Of a stretch of 64,000 bases of DNA, positions 15,849-24,239 are shown piece by piece; position 1 is the first letter of the stretch; each line of letters starts with the position of its first letter. Below the pieces are notes generated by a model. That model ran no database searches. It was not told the DNA's origin and saw nothing but the letters and a program-made list of their open reading frames with translations. The position numbers were made by a program, and so were the translations under genes. The DNA is from Actinomycetospora chiangmaiensis DSM 45062 (GTDB lineage: Bacteria > Actinomycetota > Actinomycetes > Mycobacteriales > Pseudonocardiaceae), in the NCBI RefSeq assembly GCF_000379625.1, contig NZ_KB903247.1:186001-250000 (forward strand), read 5' to 3'.

Positions 15849-17084
15849 ATGCCCTCCGTGCCCCCCGGCGGTGAACCCGCCCCGGCCGACGGCTCGCTCC
15901 CACCCGACGCGCTCACCGGGCTGGGGACGCGCCCGTTCGGCGTCTACGTCCACGTGCCCTTCTGCGCGACCCGCTGCGGGTACTGCGACTTCAACACCTA
16001 CACCGCCTCCGACCTGGGCCTGACCAGCACGGACGACCCGGCGTCGCCCGCCAGCTGGCTGGAGGGCCTCCGTCGGGAACTCGACCTCGCGACCCGCGTG
16101 CTCGGCTCACCGCCACCCGCCGACACCGTTTTCCTCGGCGGCGGCACGCCGTCGCTGCTGGGAGCGGAGGGGCTCACGGCCGTGCTCGACGCTGTCCGGG
16201 CGACGTTCGGCCTCGCCCCCGGCGCGGAGGTGACCACCGAGGCCAACCCCGAGTCGACGTCCCCAGAGCTGCTCGCCGCCATCGCCGGCGCCGGGTACAC
16301 GCGGCTCTCGCTCGGCATGCAGTCCGACGTCGACCACGTCCTCGCCGTGCTCGACCGCCGCCACACCCCGGGCGCGGCCGTCGCCGTGGCCCGCGCGGCA
16401 CTCGAGGCGGGGCTGCGCCACGTCAACCTGGACCTCATCTACGGCACGCCCACCGAGACCGACGACGACCTCCGCCGCTCCCTCGACGCCGTCCTCGCCA
16501 GCGGCGCGGACCACGTCTCGGCCTACTCGTTGATCGTCGAGGACGGCACCGCGCTCGCCCGCCGCGTCGCCCGCGGCGAGCTGCCCATGCCCGACGACGA
16601 CGTCCTCGCCGACCGCTACGAGATCGTCGACGACGTCCTCGCCGCGCACGGGTTCGGCTGGTACGAGGTGTCGAACTGGGCGCGCACCGAGGCCGCCCGC
16701 TGCCGGCACAACCTCGGCTACTGGTCCGGCGGCGACTGGTGGGGCGCCGGCCCCGGCGCCCACTCGCACGTCGGCGGCGTCCGCTGGTGGAACGTCCGTC
16801 ACCCCGCCCGCTACTCGAAGCAGCTGGGCGCGGGGGAGTCGCCCGCCGAGGCGCGCGAGCTGCTCACCCCGGCCGACCGGCACGTCGAGGAGGTCCTCCT
16901 CCACCTGCGGACGATCGAGGGCCTCCCGCAGCGGGTCCTCGACGACGACGGCCGCGCGGCCGCCGAGCAGGCGGTCCGGGACGGCCTGCTCGACGACGGG
17001 TCCTGGGCCCGTGGGCAGGCGGTCCTCACCCGGCACGGTCGGCTGCTCGCCGACGGCGTGGCGATCGCGCTGACGGGGGCCTGA
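15849..17084 (+). CDS. hemW: HemW-like radical SAM heme chaperone
   Basis: 411-residue radical SAM protein of the CPO/HemW family that binds or delivers heme. The cluster motif CATRCGYC gives C39, C43 and C46; FLGGGTPSLL, TTEANPES, RLSLGMQS and the HemW C-terminal domain (about 300-411) are complete. HemW lacks the extra residues that make true coproporphyrinogen dehydrogenase. The ATG at 15849 was chosen by family length; a longer reading from 15714 would translate repeat D and is unlikely. Its stop overlaps the next gene's ATG (TGATG). Confidence 0.88.
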   Translation: MPSVPPGGEPAPADGSLPPDALTGLGTRPFGVYVHVPFCATRCGYCDFNTYTASDLGLTSTDDPASPASWLEGLRRELDLATRVLGSPPPADTVFLGGGTPSLLGAEGLTAVLDAVRATFGLAPGAEVTTEANPESTSPELLAAIAGAGYTRLSLGMQSDVDHVLAVLDRRHTPGAAVAVARAALEAGLRHVNLDLIYGTPTETDDDLRRSLDAVLASGADHVSAYSLIVEDGTALARRVARGELPMPDDDVLADRYEIVDDVLAAHGFGWYEVSNWARTEAARCRHNLGYWSGGDWWGAGPGAHSHVGGVRWWNVRHPARYSKQLGAGESPAEARELLTPADRHVEEVLLHLRTIEGLPQRVLDDDGRAAAEQAVRDGLLDDGSWARGQAVLTRHGRLLADGVAIALTGA

Positions 17085-17935
17085 TGACGCTGCCCGACCC
17101 GGAGCGGATCCCGCTGCCCGACGTCACGCTCTCGGTCTACGACGTCGGGTCCGGGCCGGCGGTGCTGCTCCTGCACGGGTTCCCCGACCGCGCGACCCTC
17201 TGGCGCGCCCAGATCGAGCGCCTCGTCGACGCCGGGTACCGGGTGCTCGCGCCCGACCTGCGCGGGTTCGGCGAGAGCGACCGTCCCGACGACGTCGCGG
17301 CCTACCGGATCCGCCACTCCGTGGCCGACGTGGTGGCGCTGCTGCGGGAGCGCGCGGTGGACCGTGTCGTCGTGGTCGGCCACGACTACGGGGCGGCGGT
17401 CGGCTGGGCCCTGGCCATATCCAGCGAGGCGGTGCGGGGTTACGTGGCGCTCTCCGTCGGCCACCCCAACGCGTTCCGGGCCGCCGGGCTCCCGCAGCGC
17501 GCCCTGTCCTGGTACATGCTCTGGTTCACCCACCCCGGCGTCGCGGAGGCGGTGCTGCCCGCCGACGACTGGGCCTTCCTCCGCCGCTGGGCCCACCCCG
17601 GCACCGAGGACGACGACCTCGTCCGCACCCAGATCCGCGACCTCTCCCGTCCGGGGGCGCTGACCGCGGGCCTGAACTGGTACCGCGCCAACGTCGACCC
17701 GCGGACCTTCGCCGACGAGCACCCGCTCGACCTCCCGCCGGTGCGCTGCCCGGTGCTGGGCCTGATCGGCGCGGACGACGTCGCGCTGACCGAGGCGCAG
17801 ATGGCCGGCTCCGCCGTGTACGTCACGGGCGGGTTCGACTGCGTGACGCTGCCGGGTGCGGGTCACTGGCTCCCCGCCCGGCACGCCGACGCCGTCACCG
17901 AGCACGTCCTGGCCTTCCTGGCCCGCCTGGACTGA
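17084..17935 (+). CDS. Alpha/beta hydrolase, epoxide-hydrolase-like
   Basis: 283-residue alpha/beta hydrolase. The nucleophile elbow is GHDYGA with Asp at residue 101, which is typical of epoxide hydrolases and dehalogenases rather than esterases (Ser). The oxyanion motif HGFPD, a cap region around 140-200, and the catalytic His in GAGHW (about 261) are present. It is translationally coupled to hemW, but a functional link is not obvious. The substrate is unknown. Confidence 0.82.
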   Translation: MTLPDPERIPLPDVTLSVYDVGSGPAVLLLHGFPDRATLWRAQIERLVDAGYRVLAPDLRGFGESDRPDDVAAYRIRHSVADVVALLRERAVDRVVVVGHDYGAAVGWALAISSEAVRGYVALSVGHPNAFRAAGLPQRALSWYMLWFTHPGVAEAVLPADDWAFLRRWAHPGTEDDDLVRTQIRDLSRPGALTAGLNWYRANVDPRTFADEHPLDLPPVRCPVLGLIGADDVALTEAQMAGSAVYVTGGFDCVTLPGAGHWLPARHADAVTEHVLAFLARLD

Positions 17936-17956
17936 CGTCGATCGACGTCGGTGGGG

Positions 17957-18006
17957 CGCGAGTGCGGCGATGTGCATCCCTGCTGGCGCATTCCACCGCA
18001 CTCGCG
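17957..18006. terminator. Hairpin between convergent genes
   Basis: An 11-bp perfect stem, CGCGAGTGCGG (17957-17967) with CCGCACTCGCG (17996-18006), enclosing a partly paired interior. It lies after the hydrolase and before the 3' end of the oppositely oriented oxidoreductase, so it is probably a shared terminator. Confidence 0.65.
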
Positions 18007-18036
18007 GAGCGGGGACGGTGACGTGACGGGAGACGG

Positions 18037-18096
18037 TCAGCCCTCCGGGTCGAGCGCTCCGGCGTCGCCCGCCCGGTACCGGCGGCCGGTGCGCGC
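18037..18096 (-). pseudogene. Relic of the C-terminal end of an Esx/WXG100-like gene
   Basis: The minus strand reads RYRAGDAGALDPEG then stop, nearly the same as the end of the Esx-like gene at 20131 (EYRAGDAGALGPGG stop). At DNA level 27 bp are identical (AGCGCTCCGGCGTCGCCCGC and onward) and the flanks are similar. No upstream part of the gene is present here, so it is a truncated duplicate about 2 kb from the intact gene. Confidence 0.65.
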
Positions 18097-18113
18097 CGTG
18101 GCGTTCGTGCAGT

Positions 18114-19058
18114 TCAGGGGGTCAGGAGCAACTTGCCGCCGGCCTGCATCGAGCGGCTCCGCCGGACCGTCTCGGCGAACTCCGCCAGCGGGTAGGTCCC
18201 GGCGATCGGCACGTCGACGACGCCGCGCGCCGCGAGCGCGGCCACCTCGGGCAGCGCGTCGTTCCGAAGCGCGCCCCCGCTGTTCCGGACGCCGAGCGTC
18301 GCGGCCTCCGCGGGGCGCGCGACCGTCAGCACCCGGTCCGGGTCGCCGGTGATCGCCACGAGCGCGAGCAGGACGCCGTCGGGGGCCGGAGGCGCCTCCG
18401 GCGGTGTCCAGGCCACGGGCGCGCTGTCGAAGGCGCGGTCCACCGGCCCGCCCGCGAGCTCCCGCACCCGCTCGACCATGCCCTCGCCGTACCCGGTCAC
18501 CTGCGCCCCGGAGGCCCGCAGGGAATCGGCGTTCCGTGGCCCCGCCGTCGCGATCACCCTCACCCCACGGTGCAGGGCGAGCTGCGCAGCCATGCGCCCG
18601 ATCACCGAGCCCGCGCCGTGCACCAGCAGCGTCTCGCCCGGGAGGATCCCGAGCAGGTCCACACAGCGCGTCGCCGTCTCGGCCGCCATCGGCAGGGCCG
18701 CGGCGTGGGGGAGGTCCAGCCCGTCGGGGACCGCGGTCCACGCCGTCAGGACGGCGAGCTCGGCCGCCCCCGCCGATGCCGCGTCGTAGCGCGCGGGCCC
18801 GAGCACGAGCCGACCGAGCTCGTCGTCGGGAACGCCCTCGCCGACCTCGTCGACGGTGCCGGACACCTCCAGCCCGATCCCGCGGGGCAGCCCCTGGTCC
18901 CCGAGGAGGCCCTCGCACAGGGCCCAGTCGGCGGGGTTGAGCCCGCACGCGGCGACGCGGACCCGCACCTGGCCGGGACCGGGGTGCGGCTCGTCGACGT
19001 CGTGCAGGGCCAGGACCTTCTCCGGGTCGCCGATGCTGTCGTACTGCAGTGCTCGCAT
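18114..19058 (-). CDS. NADP-dependent zinc-independent quinone-oxidoreductase-like protein (MDR)
   Basis: 314-residue medium-chain dehydrogenase/reductase of the quinone oxidoreductase group. It has CGLNPADWALCEG and GLEVSGTVDEVGEG in the GroES-like domain, and the cofactor loop LLVHGAGSVIGRMAAQLA at about 140-157. No structural zinc cysteines are seen. It starts at ATG 19058, divergent from a LysR regulator. The 72-bp shared gap has a LysR box, so the regulator probably controls it in response to a quinone or electrophile (inference). Confidence 0.85.
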   Translation of the reverse strand: MRALQYDSIGDPEKVLALHDVDEPHPGPGQVRVRVAACGLNPADWALCEGLLGDQGLPRGIGLEVSGTVDEVGEGVPDDELGRLVLGPARYDAASAGAAELAVLTAWTAVPDGLDLPHAAALPMAAETATRCVDLLGILPGETLLVHGAGSVIGRMAAQLALHRGVRVIATAGPRNADSLRASGAQVTGYGEGMVERVRELAGGPVDRAFDSAPVAWTPPEAPPAPDGVLLALVAITGDPDRVLTVARPAEAATLGVRNSGGALRNDALPEVAALAARGVVDVPIAGTYPLAEFAETVRRSRSMQAGGKLLLTP

Positions 19059-19116
19059 GGCGTCGACGCTAGGAACCGGGTGATCACGGCGTCCAAGACC
19101 TGTTCGGCCTGGGAGG

Positions 19117-19133
19117 CATACCGTGGCGGTATG
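19117..19133. promoter_or_regulatory. LysR-type box overlapping the lysR start
   Basis: A perfect inverted repeat CATACCG-TGG-CGGTATG containing ATAC-N7-GTAT, i.e. the T-N11-A pattern of LysR binding sites. It overlaps the ATG of the regulator at 19131, so it probably serves autoregulation and control of the divergent oxidoreductase. Confidence 0.7.
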
Positions 19134-19997
19134 ACCGAGCTGGACCTGCGGCTGCTGCAGTACTTCACGGTGGTGGCGCGACACGGCAACGTCGGCCGGG
19201 CCGCGGCGGAGCTGCGGGTGGCGCAGCCGTCCCTGTCCCGGCAGATGCAGCGGCTGGAGTCGCAGGTCGGGGCCCGTCTGCTCGACCGGTCGGCCCGGGG
19301 GAGCGCGCTGACCACGGCCGGGAAGGTCCTGCTCTCCCACGCCGAGGAGCTGCTGCACGCGGCGGAGCGGGCGGTCGCCGAGGCCCGCGCGACGACGGAG
19401 CCGGACCGCCTCGTCGTGGGCCACACCGGCAACCTCGTCATCACCCCGGTGGTGCGGGAGCTCCGACGGCGGCACCCGGACGCGGACGTCCGCACCGTCG
19501 CGGTCGTGGAGCCGGTCCCGGACGCCCTCCTGACCGGCCGGGTCGACGCCGTCATCGCCCGCCTCCCGCTCCCCGACGGTCCCCTGTGTCTGGACCGGCT
19601 GTACGACGAGCCACGGGCGCTGGTCGTGCCGGTCGGGAGCCGGCTGGCCGACCAGGCGTCGGTGACGCTCGCCGACTTCGCCGACGAGCCGCTCGCCCGC
19701 TACGGCGACCCCGCGGTCGACGCGTGGTGGCGCGTCGACCCGCGCCCCGACGGCTCGCGCGCCCCCGACGGGCCCCTGGCCGACGCCTTCGGGAGCAAGT
19801 TCGAGCTGGTAGCAGCGGGCGAGGCGCTGCTCGTGCTGCCGCAGCGCCCCACGAGCACCGGGTTCCGGGACGACCTCGTCGCGGTGCCGGTCGACGACAT
19901 CCCGCCGACGCCCGTCGTCCTCGCGACCCGCTCCGGACCGCCGTCGCCGCTGGTCGCCGAGGCGCGGGCGCTCGCCCGGGAGCTGCTGGTCCGCTGA
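19131..19997 (+). CDS. LysR-family transcriptional regulator
   Basis: 288-residue LTTR with N-terminal helix-turn-helix LRLLQYFTVVARHGNVGRAA followed by ELRVAQPSLSRQMQRLE, and a periplasmic-binding-fold effector domain from about residue 90. It starts at ATG 19131, preceded by GGGAGG at 14 nt. It is divergent from an MDR oxidoreductase, the usual LTTR arrangement. The effector is not predictable from sequence. Confidence 0.9.
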   Translation: MTELDLRLLQYFTVVARHGNVGRAAAELRVAQPSLSRQMQRLESQVGARLLDRSARGSALTTAGKVLLSHAEELLHAAERAVAEARATTEPDRLVVGHTGNLVITPVVRELRRRHPDADVRTVAVVEPVPDALLTGRVDAVIARLPLPDGPLCLDRLYDEPRALVVPVGSRLADQASVTLADFADEPLARYGDPAVDAWWRVDPRPDGSRAPDGPLADAFGSKFELVAAGEALLVLPQRPTSTGFRDDLVAVPVDDIPPTPVVLATRSGPPSPLVAEARALARELLVR

Positions 19998-20094
19998 GGA
20001 GCGGTACCGCGCGGGCCGGGGAGGGAGCCCGAGGCGTGGTCCAGGACGCTCAGCGCTGGGGCGAGGCCTGCGTCGGTAGCGAAGCGTGGTCGAC

Positions 20095-20119
20095 CATCCG
20101 AGTCACGACGACTCGGATG
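20095..20119. terminator. Hairpin between lysR and the Esx-like gene
   Basis: A 10-bp perfect stem CATCCGAGTC/GACTCGGATG with 5-nt loop ACGAC. It lies between convergent genes, so it is a likely bidirectional terminator. Confidence 0.75.
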
Positions 20120-20130
20120 ATCGAGGGCGG

Positions 20131-20436
20131 TCAGCCCCCGGGGCCCAGCGCTCCGGCGTCGCCCGCCCGGTACTCGGCCGCGGTCGCGCGCAGCGCCCCG
20201 GCGAGTGACGACAGGCCCGCCGCCTCCTGCCCGAGTGCGTCCGTCCCCTCGGCCGCCTTCGGGTCGTACTGCGCGGCGAAGGTGCGGCCCTGCTCGTCGT
20301 CGCCGGCCACGTCGCCGAGGCCGATCAACCTCGAGCGCAGGGCCGCGGCCGCGTCCGCCGCGATCCGGCCGGCCTCGTCGAACCGGGTCGCGGCGGCCTC
20401 GAGGTCCTCCGGGCGCGTGCCGAATCCGCCTGTCAC
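20131..20436 (-). CDS. Esx/WXG100-like small protein
   Basis: 101-residue mainly helical protein with the segment GDVAGDDEQGRTFAAQY in mid-sequence, the layout of Esx-type partners (helix, turn, GRxFAxxY helix). No strict W-x-G is present. The GTG at 20436 was chosen because reading further upstream translates a dispersed repeat. It stands downstream of the ESX-type toxin gene on the same strand and may be co-secreted. A truncated copy of its end lies at 18037. Confidence 0.7.
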   Translation of the reverse strand: MTGGFGTRPEDLEAAATRFDEAGRIAADAAAALRSRLIGLGDVAGDDEQGRTFAAQYDPKAAEGTDALGQEAAGLSSLAGALRATAAEYRAGDAGALGPGG

Positions 20437-20478
20437 ACGGGCGAGCGTAGGAAGCCCGACGCGTCCCGTGGGCCCGAT

Positions 20479-20538
20479 TCGACGAAGTGGCTCTCCTGCC
20501 ACTGGATGACAGCAACGACGCTTCCCTGCCACGAGGGG
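20479..20538 (-). repeat. 60-bp dispersed repeat, family D copy 2
   Basis: Inverted copy of 15771-15830, about 92% identical. It fills the gap between the toxin gene's end (20545) and the Esx-like gene's start (20436). Both family D copies lie at gene borders. Confidence 0.8.
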
Positions 20539-20544
20539 GAGGGG

Positions 20545-21864
20545 TCACGGCCAGAAGATGCTCCCCTCGTCGAACACGAACCGGATCGAGGTCGGCAGTT
20601 CGAGCCCCTCGTCCTTCGCCCGCAGCACCGCGGCGAGCAGGCCCTTCCCGGCCTCGTCGACGTCGAGCGCGATCATCCGGCCGTCCACCACGAGGTCGCC
20701 GCCACCCTGGCGGGCGAGCCGGCCACTGCCCTCCAGCACGGCCGCCTCGACGGACTCCGCCGACGACACCTCGGGCACGGTCAGCTCGACGAACCGCCCG
20801 CGGTCGCCCGGGTGGGCCCGTAGCAGGGCACCGGCGTCGGCCCGGGCGTGGACGCTCATGCCCTCGGACTCGAGGAGCCGGGCCGTCGGGACCTGCTCCG
20901 GAGAGAACGCCGCGCCGGGCGACTCGTGCACGCCGGGCCGGAACAGCGGACCGAGGGCGCCGCGTGACGACGGGTCGAGCGCGGCGGAGATGCGGCCGTC
21001 GAGGACGCCGAGGTCGTCGGCGAGGCCCTTCCCGGTGGCGGGAGCCGCGGCGCCCGAACCGATGGCGTCGCCCTCGGGAACCCCTGGCGCGAGCCGACCG
21101 GCTGCGGGGCCGCCGGCGTCACCCCCGGGAACACCCGGCGCGAGCCGACCGGCTCCGGGCGCGACGGCGTCGCCCTCGACCACACCCGGCGCGAGCCGGC
21201 CGGCGCCGGGCCCGACGGCGCCGAGCCCACCGGCGATCCCACCGAGCACGCCCCCGAACGCGCCGCCGGTCGCGGCGGCGGCCCCGACCTCGTCGAGCGA
21301 CCAGCCGCCGTGCCCGAAGGCCTCGACGCGCAGCGGCTGGGCGACCGCGAGGTCGACCACCGCCGCCTCGACCGCCCCGAACACGGCGCCGACCACCACC
21401 CCGCCGAGGACCGCGGCGGCCGTCGCCGACAGCTCCACCCCGATCGCGGCCGCCGCGGCCACCAGACCGGCACCCACCCCCGCGGCCGCGGCGGCGGAGG
21501 TGCCGAACGTCAGCCACGCGAGGCCCACCCCGGCGACGATCGTGGCGCCCGCCGTCACGGCCAGTTCGGTGACCCGGGCCTTCGCGTCCTCGACCGCCGC
21601 CGCGAACCGGACGAGCGCCTCGCCCAGCGCCCGGCACCCGGCCGCGTCCTCGCGCAGCGCCGTCTCGTGCGCCGCCCACGTCGTCGCGAAGGCGTCGGCC
21701 GCGCCGCCCTCCCACGAGGCGCGCGCCGCGGTCGCCCCCGACCAGCCCACCTCGCGGGCGCGGTCCAGCTCGGCCGCCGCCCGGTCCCACGCGGCGGCCG
21801 CGGCGCGCAGGCGTTCTTCGTCGGCGGCGGGCCACCACAGCCCGACCTCCTCCACGACGTCCAT
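20545..21864 (-). CDS. Type VII (ESX) polymorphic toxin with CpnT-like N-terminus
   Basis: 439-residue modular protein. Residues 1-100 form a helical WXG100/CpnT-like secretion domain with ASWEGGAADAFATTW (W51). About 100-190 is strongly hydrophobic, Ala/Gly/Val-rich. Residues 200-275 hold three tandem 17-residue units with core AGRLAPGV. From about 330 a compact mixed domain runs RLLESEGMSVHARADAGA to GGGDLVVDGRMIALDVDE and SIRFVFDEGSIFWP. That last part resembles in outline the CdiA C-terminal nuclease domains (G-D-x-x-V-x-G-R core), but only weakly. The ATG overlaps the stop of the secreted-protein gene upstream. No certain immunity gene is recognised. Confidence 0.65.
   Translation of the reverse strand: MDVVEEVGLWWPAADEERLRAAAAAWDRAAAELDRAREVGWSGATAARASWEGGAADAFATTWAAHETALREDAAGCRALGEALVRFAAAVEDAKARVTELAVTAGATIVAGVGLAWLTFGTSAAAAAGVGAGLVAAAAAIGVELSATAAAVLGGVVVGAVFGAVEAAVVDLAVAQPLRVEAFGHGGWSLDEVGAAAATGGAFGGVLGGIAGGLGAVGPGAGRLAPGVVEGDAVAPGAGRLAPGVPGGDAGGPAAGRLAPGVPEGDAIGSGAAAPATGKGLADDLGVLDGRISAALDPSSRGALGPLFRPGVHESPGAAFSPEQVPTARLLESEGMSVHARADAGALLRAHPGDRGRFVELTVPEVSSAESVEAAVLEGSGRLARQGGGDLVVDGRMIALDVDEAGKGLLAAVLRAKDEGLELPTSIRFVFDEGSIFWP
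21086..21238 (-). repeat. Three tandem 51-bp repeats inside the toxin gene
   Basis: Units begin GGCGCGAGCC at 21086, 21137 and 21188, an exact 51-bp period (17 codons). They encode the linker repeat GAGRLAPGV plus a GDA-type spacer. A length-variable linker between the secretion and toxin halves is common in polymorphic toxins. Confidence 0.85.
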
Positions 21865-22214
21865 CACGCGGCCCGGGCGGTGATCACCTGGCCGTGCGCG
21901 GCCGTGATGACGACGACGGCGGCGCCGGTCAGGGTCCAGGTCTCGCTGCGGTCGTCGTAGACCGACGTGGCGGGGTCGGCCAGCGTCCGGCCGATCGCGT
22001 CGAGCGAGACGGTGCCCCAGTCGATGCGGCGGAAGCCGTAGTACCGGTTGCCGCAGAGCAGGTCCGAGGTCTCCTCGCCCCGGGCGAACACACGCACCAC
22101 CTGGTCCTCGGCCGTGTGGGGCCCGCAGACGTCCGGCGGTTCGGCCAGCGCGGACGGCGCGGGCAGGAACACGGCGCCCAGGGCGAGGACGGCGACGACG
22201 AACGGACGGAGCAC
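21864..22214 (-). CDS. Small secreted protein upstream of the ESX toxin
   Basis: 116-residue protein with a clear signal peptide: [17 protein letters not shown] then APSALA, probable cleavage after ALA. Two cysteines (in PDVCGPHT and DLLCGNRYY) could form a disulfide. The GTG at 22214 is preferred because GGAGG lies 5 nt upstream; a second GTG at 22226 is possible. The stop overlaps the toxin ATG, so the two are co-translated. I recognise no family. It could be a secreted partner or an extracytoplasmic immunity factor. Confidence 0.65.
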   Translation of the reverse strand: MLRPFVVAVLALGAVFLPAPSALAEPPDVCGPHTAEDQVVRVFARGEETSDLLCGNRYYGFRRIDWGTVSLDAIGRTLADPATSVYDDRSETWTLTGAAVVVITAAHGQVITARAA

Positions 22215-22254
22215 GGTGACCTCCACGGCTCGGGGCCGTGTCGATCACGGCCTC

Positions 22255-22932
22255 TCACCTGCTCGGACTGCCGCCGGACCCGATCGGTTCCACCGAATTC
22301 CCGGCGTTCCCGGCGCCCGCGATCAACGTCGTGATCCGGACCCAGGACGGCGCGGTCGGCGTCGACCCGAACCCGAACCGCACCGGCGGCGAGACCGGGC
22401 GGAGGGCTCCCTGGTCGACCCCGTCGAGCGTCGTCGTCGCCGCGACGATCCGGTGCAGGTCCTGCGCGCCGTAGTACTCGGTGCGGCCCCCGCCGGCGCT
22501 GCCGACGGTCCGGACGCCGGGCAGCACCCGACGGGCGATCGCGTCGATCGTCGCGATCCACCACGGCGCGGTCGCCACCCGCCACGGCACGGCGCGCAGC
22601 AGCAGCCCGAGCGGGGACCGCCCGCCGAGCGTGAAGCGGGACTCGAGCGGACCCGCCGTCAGGAAGAACGCGGAGCCGGCGGAGCGCAGGTCGACGGGGA
22701 CGTACCGGACCTCGTCGAACGTGTACGTCGCGCCGACGAACGCCGCGACCTCCGGCGAGGGCGCGAGCAGCATCCGGTGCCCGTCGGGACGTTCGAGCAT
22801 GACGTCGGTGAAGGTCCCGAGCGGCGAGTGCGGCCAGTGGCCGATCACGTAGCGCAGCCCGGACGCGGTGCCGAGTCCGCCGATCCAGCCGTCAAAGCGT
22901 TCCACCGCCGCGGGGTGCCCGGCCGGACTCAC
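22255..22932 (-). CDS. Conserved actinobacterial protein of unknown function
   Basis: 225-residue cytoplasmic-looking protein with IGHWPHSPLGTFTDVMLERP, RMLLAPSPEVAAFVGATYTF and GGRTEYYGAQDLHRIVAA as its most distinctive segments. I know similar hypothetical proteins from other actinobacteria but no function. No signal peptide or membrane helix is clear, though LLLRAVPWRVATAPWW is fairly hydrophobic. The GTG start overlaps the stop of the DMT transporter gene (GTGA). Confidence 0.65.
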   Translation of the reverse strand: MSPAGHPAAVERFDGWIGGLGTASGLRYVIGHWPHSPLGTFTDVMLERPDGHRMLLAPSPEVAAFVGATYTFDEVRYVPVDLRSAGSAFFLTAGPLESRFTLGGRSPLGLLLRAVPWRVATAPWWIATIDAIARRVLPGVRTVGSAGGGRTEYYGAQDLHRIVAATTTLDGVDQGALRPVSPPVRFGFGSTPTAPSWVRITTLIAGAGNAGNSVEPIGSGGSPSR

Positions 22933-23762
22933 AGATCCACCAGCACGATCCCGACCACGACGACCGCCGCCGCGACGGCCCGCCGCCACCCGAACCGCTC
23001 GCCGAGGAACAGGGTCCCGATGACGGCGCCGATGACGATGGAGGTCTCCCGCAGGGCCGCGACGGCCGCGGTCGCCCCGCTGGTCTGCGCGACCAGCACC
23101 AGCCCGTACGCCGCGAGCGACACGAGCCCGCCGAGGAAGCCGACGGCCAGCGACGACCACGGCGCCCGCGCGAGCCCCCGTCCCCGTCGGACGACGGCGA
23201 GCACCGGCATCACCGGGCCCTGCACCAGGAACATCCACGCGGCGTAGACCGGCACCGGGGTCGTGGCCACCGCGCCCGCGTCGACCAGCGTGTACCCGGC
23301 GATGAACAGGCCGGTCGCGACGGCGGCCGCGAGGGCGGGCAGGGCGGCCCGCGTCAGTCGCCCGCCGTCGAGCGCGAGCGAGATCAGCCCGAGGGAGATG
23401 ACGGCGACGCCGAGCACCTGCCACCAGGGCAGGCCGCCGCCGAACACGACCTCGTAGAGCGCGACGACCCACGGCGCCGTCCCGCGGGCCACCGGGTAGA
23501 CCTGACTGAACTCACCGAGCTGGTAGCTCGCCCACAGCAGCAGCGTGTACCCGACGTGCAGGGCGGCGGACGAGAGCACGAACGGCCACGCGTGCGCCGG
23601 CGGCGGGCCGAGCACGAGGGCCGCGCCGCCGCCGACCACGACGTAGGACGCGCCGATCAGCGCGAAACCGACGAGGCGGTCGCCCACGCCGTGGGCGATC
23701 GCGTTCCACGTCGCGTGCAGGACGGCGGCGAGCAGGGTGAGGGTGATGACGGCGGGGGACAC
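22929..23762 (-). CDS. EamA/DMT-family transporter
   Basis: 277-residue, 10-helix drug/metabolite transporter with two EamA repeats. LHATWNAIAHG is in helix 1, QVYPVARGTAPWVVAL in the first repeat, and ALRETSIVIGAVIGTLFLGERFG in the second. Such proteins export amino acids or other small metabolites; the substrate here is unknown. It is coupled to the conserved hypothetical gene downstream. The 200-bp gap upstream shows nothing I can assign. Confidence 0.85.
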   Translation of the reverse strand: MSPAVITLTLLAAVLHATWNAIAHGVGDRLVGFALIGASYVVVGGGAALVLGPPPAHAWPFVLSSAALHVGYTLLLWASYQLGEFSQVYPVARGTAPWVVALYEVVFGGGLPWWQVLGVAVISLGLISLALDGGRLTRAALPALAAAVATGLFIAGYTLVDAGAVATTPVPVYAAWMFLVQGPVMPVLAVVRRGRGLARAPWSSLAVGFLGGLVSLAAYGLVLVAQTSGATAAVAALRETSIVIGAVIGTLFLGERFGWRRAVAAAVVVVGIVLVDL

Positions 23763-23962
23763 CGGCGGCTCCTGGGGCGTCGGACCGCACTCCGGGTGCG
23801 GGCGCGTCGAACTGGAGCCCTCGGGGTTTCTCTCCCGTCAGGTGTCGGCCGTGGGCCGTGGCGCCGCTCGGTCCAGACCCCGGATCGCCCTGGTTGTCGG
23901 TCAGGAGGCGGGCGTCGGACGGAACCCTAGGCGCAGGCAGCGCTCACCCTACGCGCGTCGTC

Positions 23963-24136
23963 TCACCGGACCAGGCCGCCGAACGTCATGGCCTTGTGCC
24001 CCCGCGCGCTCAGGCTGACCATGACGCCCCCGACGACGGCGAGCACCGCGCCGATCACGGCCTCGTGCAGGACGAAGCCGGTCAGGGCGCCGGCGAACAC
24101 GGCGATGATCAGGGTGTCCCGGAGGAAGCGCAGCAC
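23963..24136 (-). CDS. Small two-helix membrane protein
   Basis: A 57-residue ORF from GTG 24136 encoding two hydrophobic stretches: TLIIAVFAGALTGFVLHEAV and IGAVLAVVGGVMVSLSA, ending KAMTFGGLVR. A positively charged N-terminus (LRFLRD) fits an inner-membrane hairpin. No family is recognised. The support is its codon-position composition and hydrophobic pattern; no good Shine-Dalgarno sequence is seen. Confidence 0.5.
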   Translation of the reverse strand: MLRFLRDTLIIAVFAGALTGFVLHEAVIGAVLAVVGGVMVSLSARGHKAMTFGGLVR

Positions 24137-24239
24137 GCGGCGGACGGTAGGCCAGGGAGCAGACCGGATCCGGCCGACTCACCCGGACGAGACCCGCGGC
24201 GTGGGCGGCCCCACCCGCCGTCGGGAACGGGCCACTGCG

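Noticed and set aside
13493-15874. 793-codon plus-strand ORF opposite sir and cysH
   Set aside because: Antisense shadow; low-complexity Val/Ala/Arg/Asp-rich, no domain, while sir on the other strand is fully conserved.
20437-20532. N-terminal extension of the Esx-like protein
   Set aside because: It translates repeat family D and would make the protein too long for an Esx partner.
20487-21572. Arg-rich plus-strand ORF opposite the ESX toxin
   Set aside because: Its Arg/Pro runs come from reading the Ala/Gly-rich toxin sequence out of frame.
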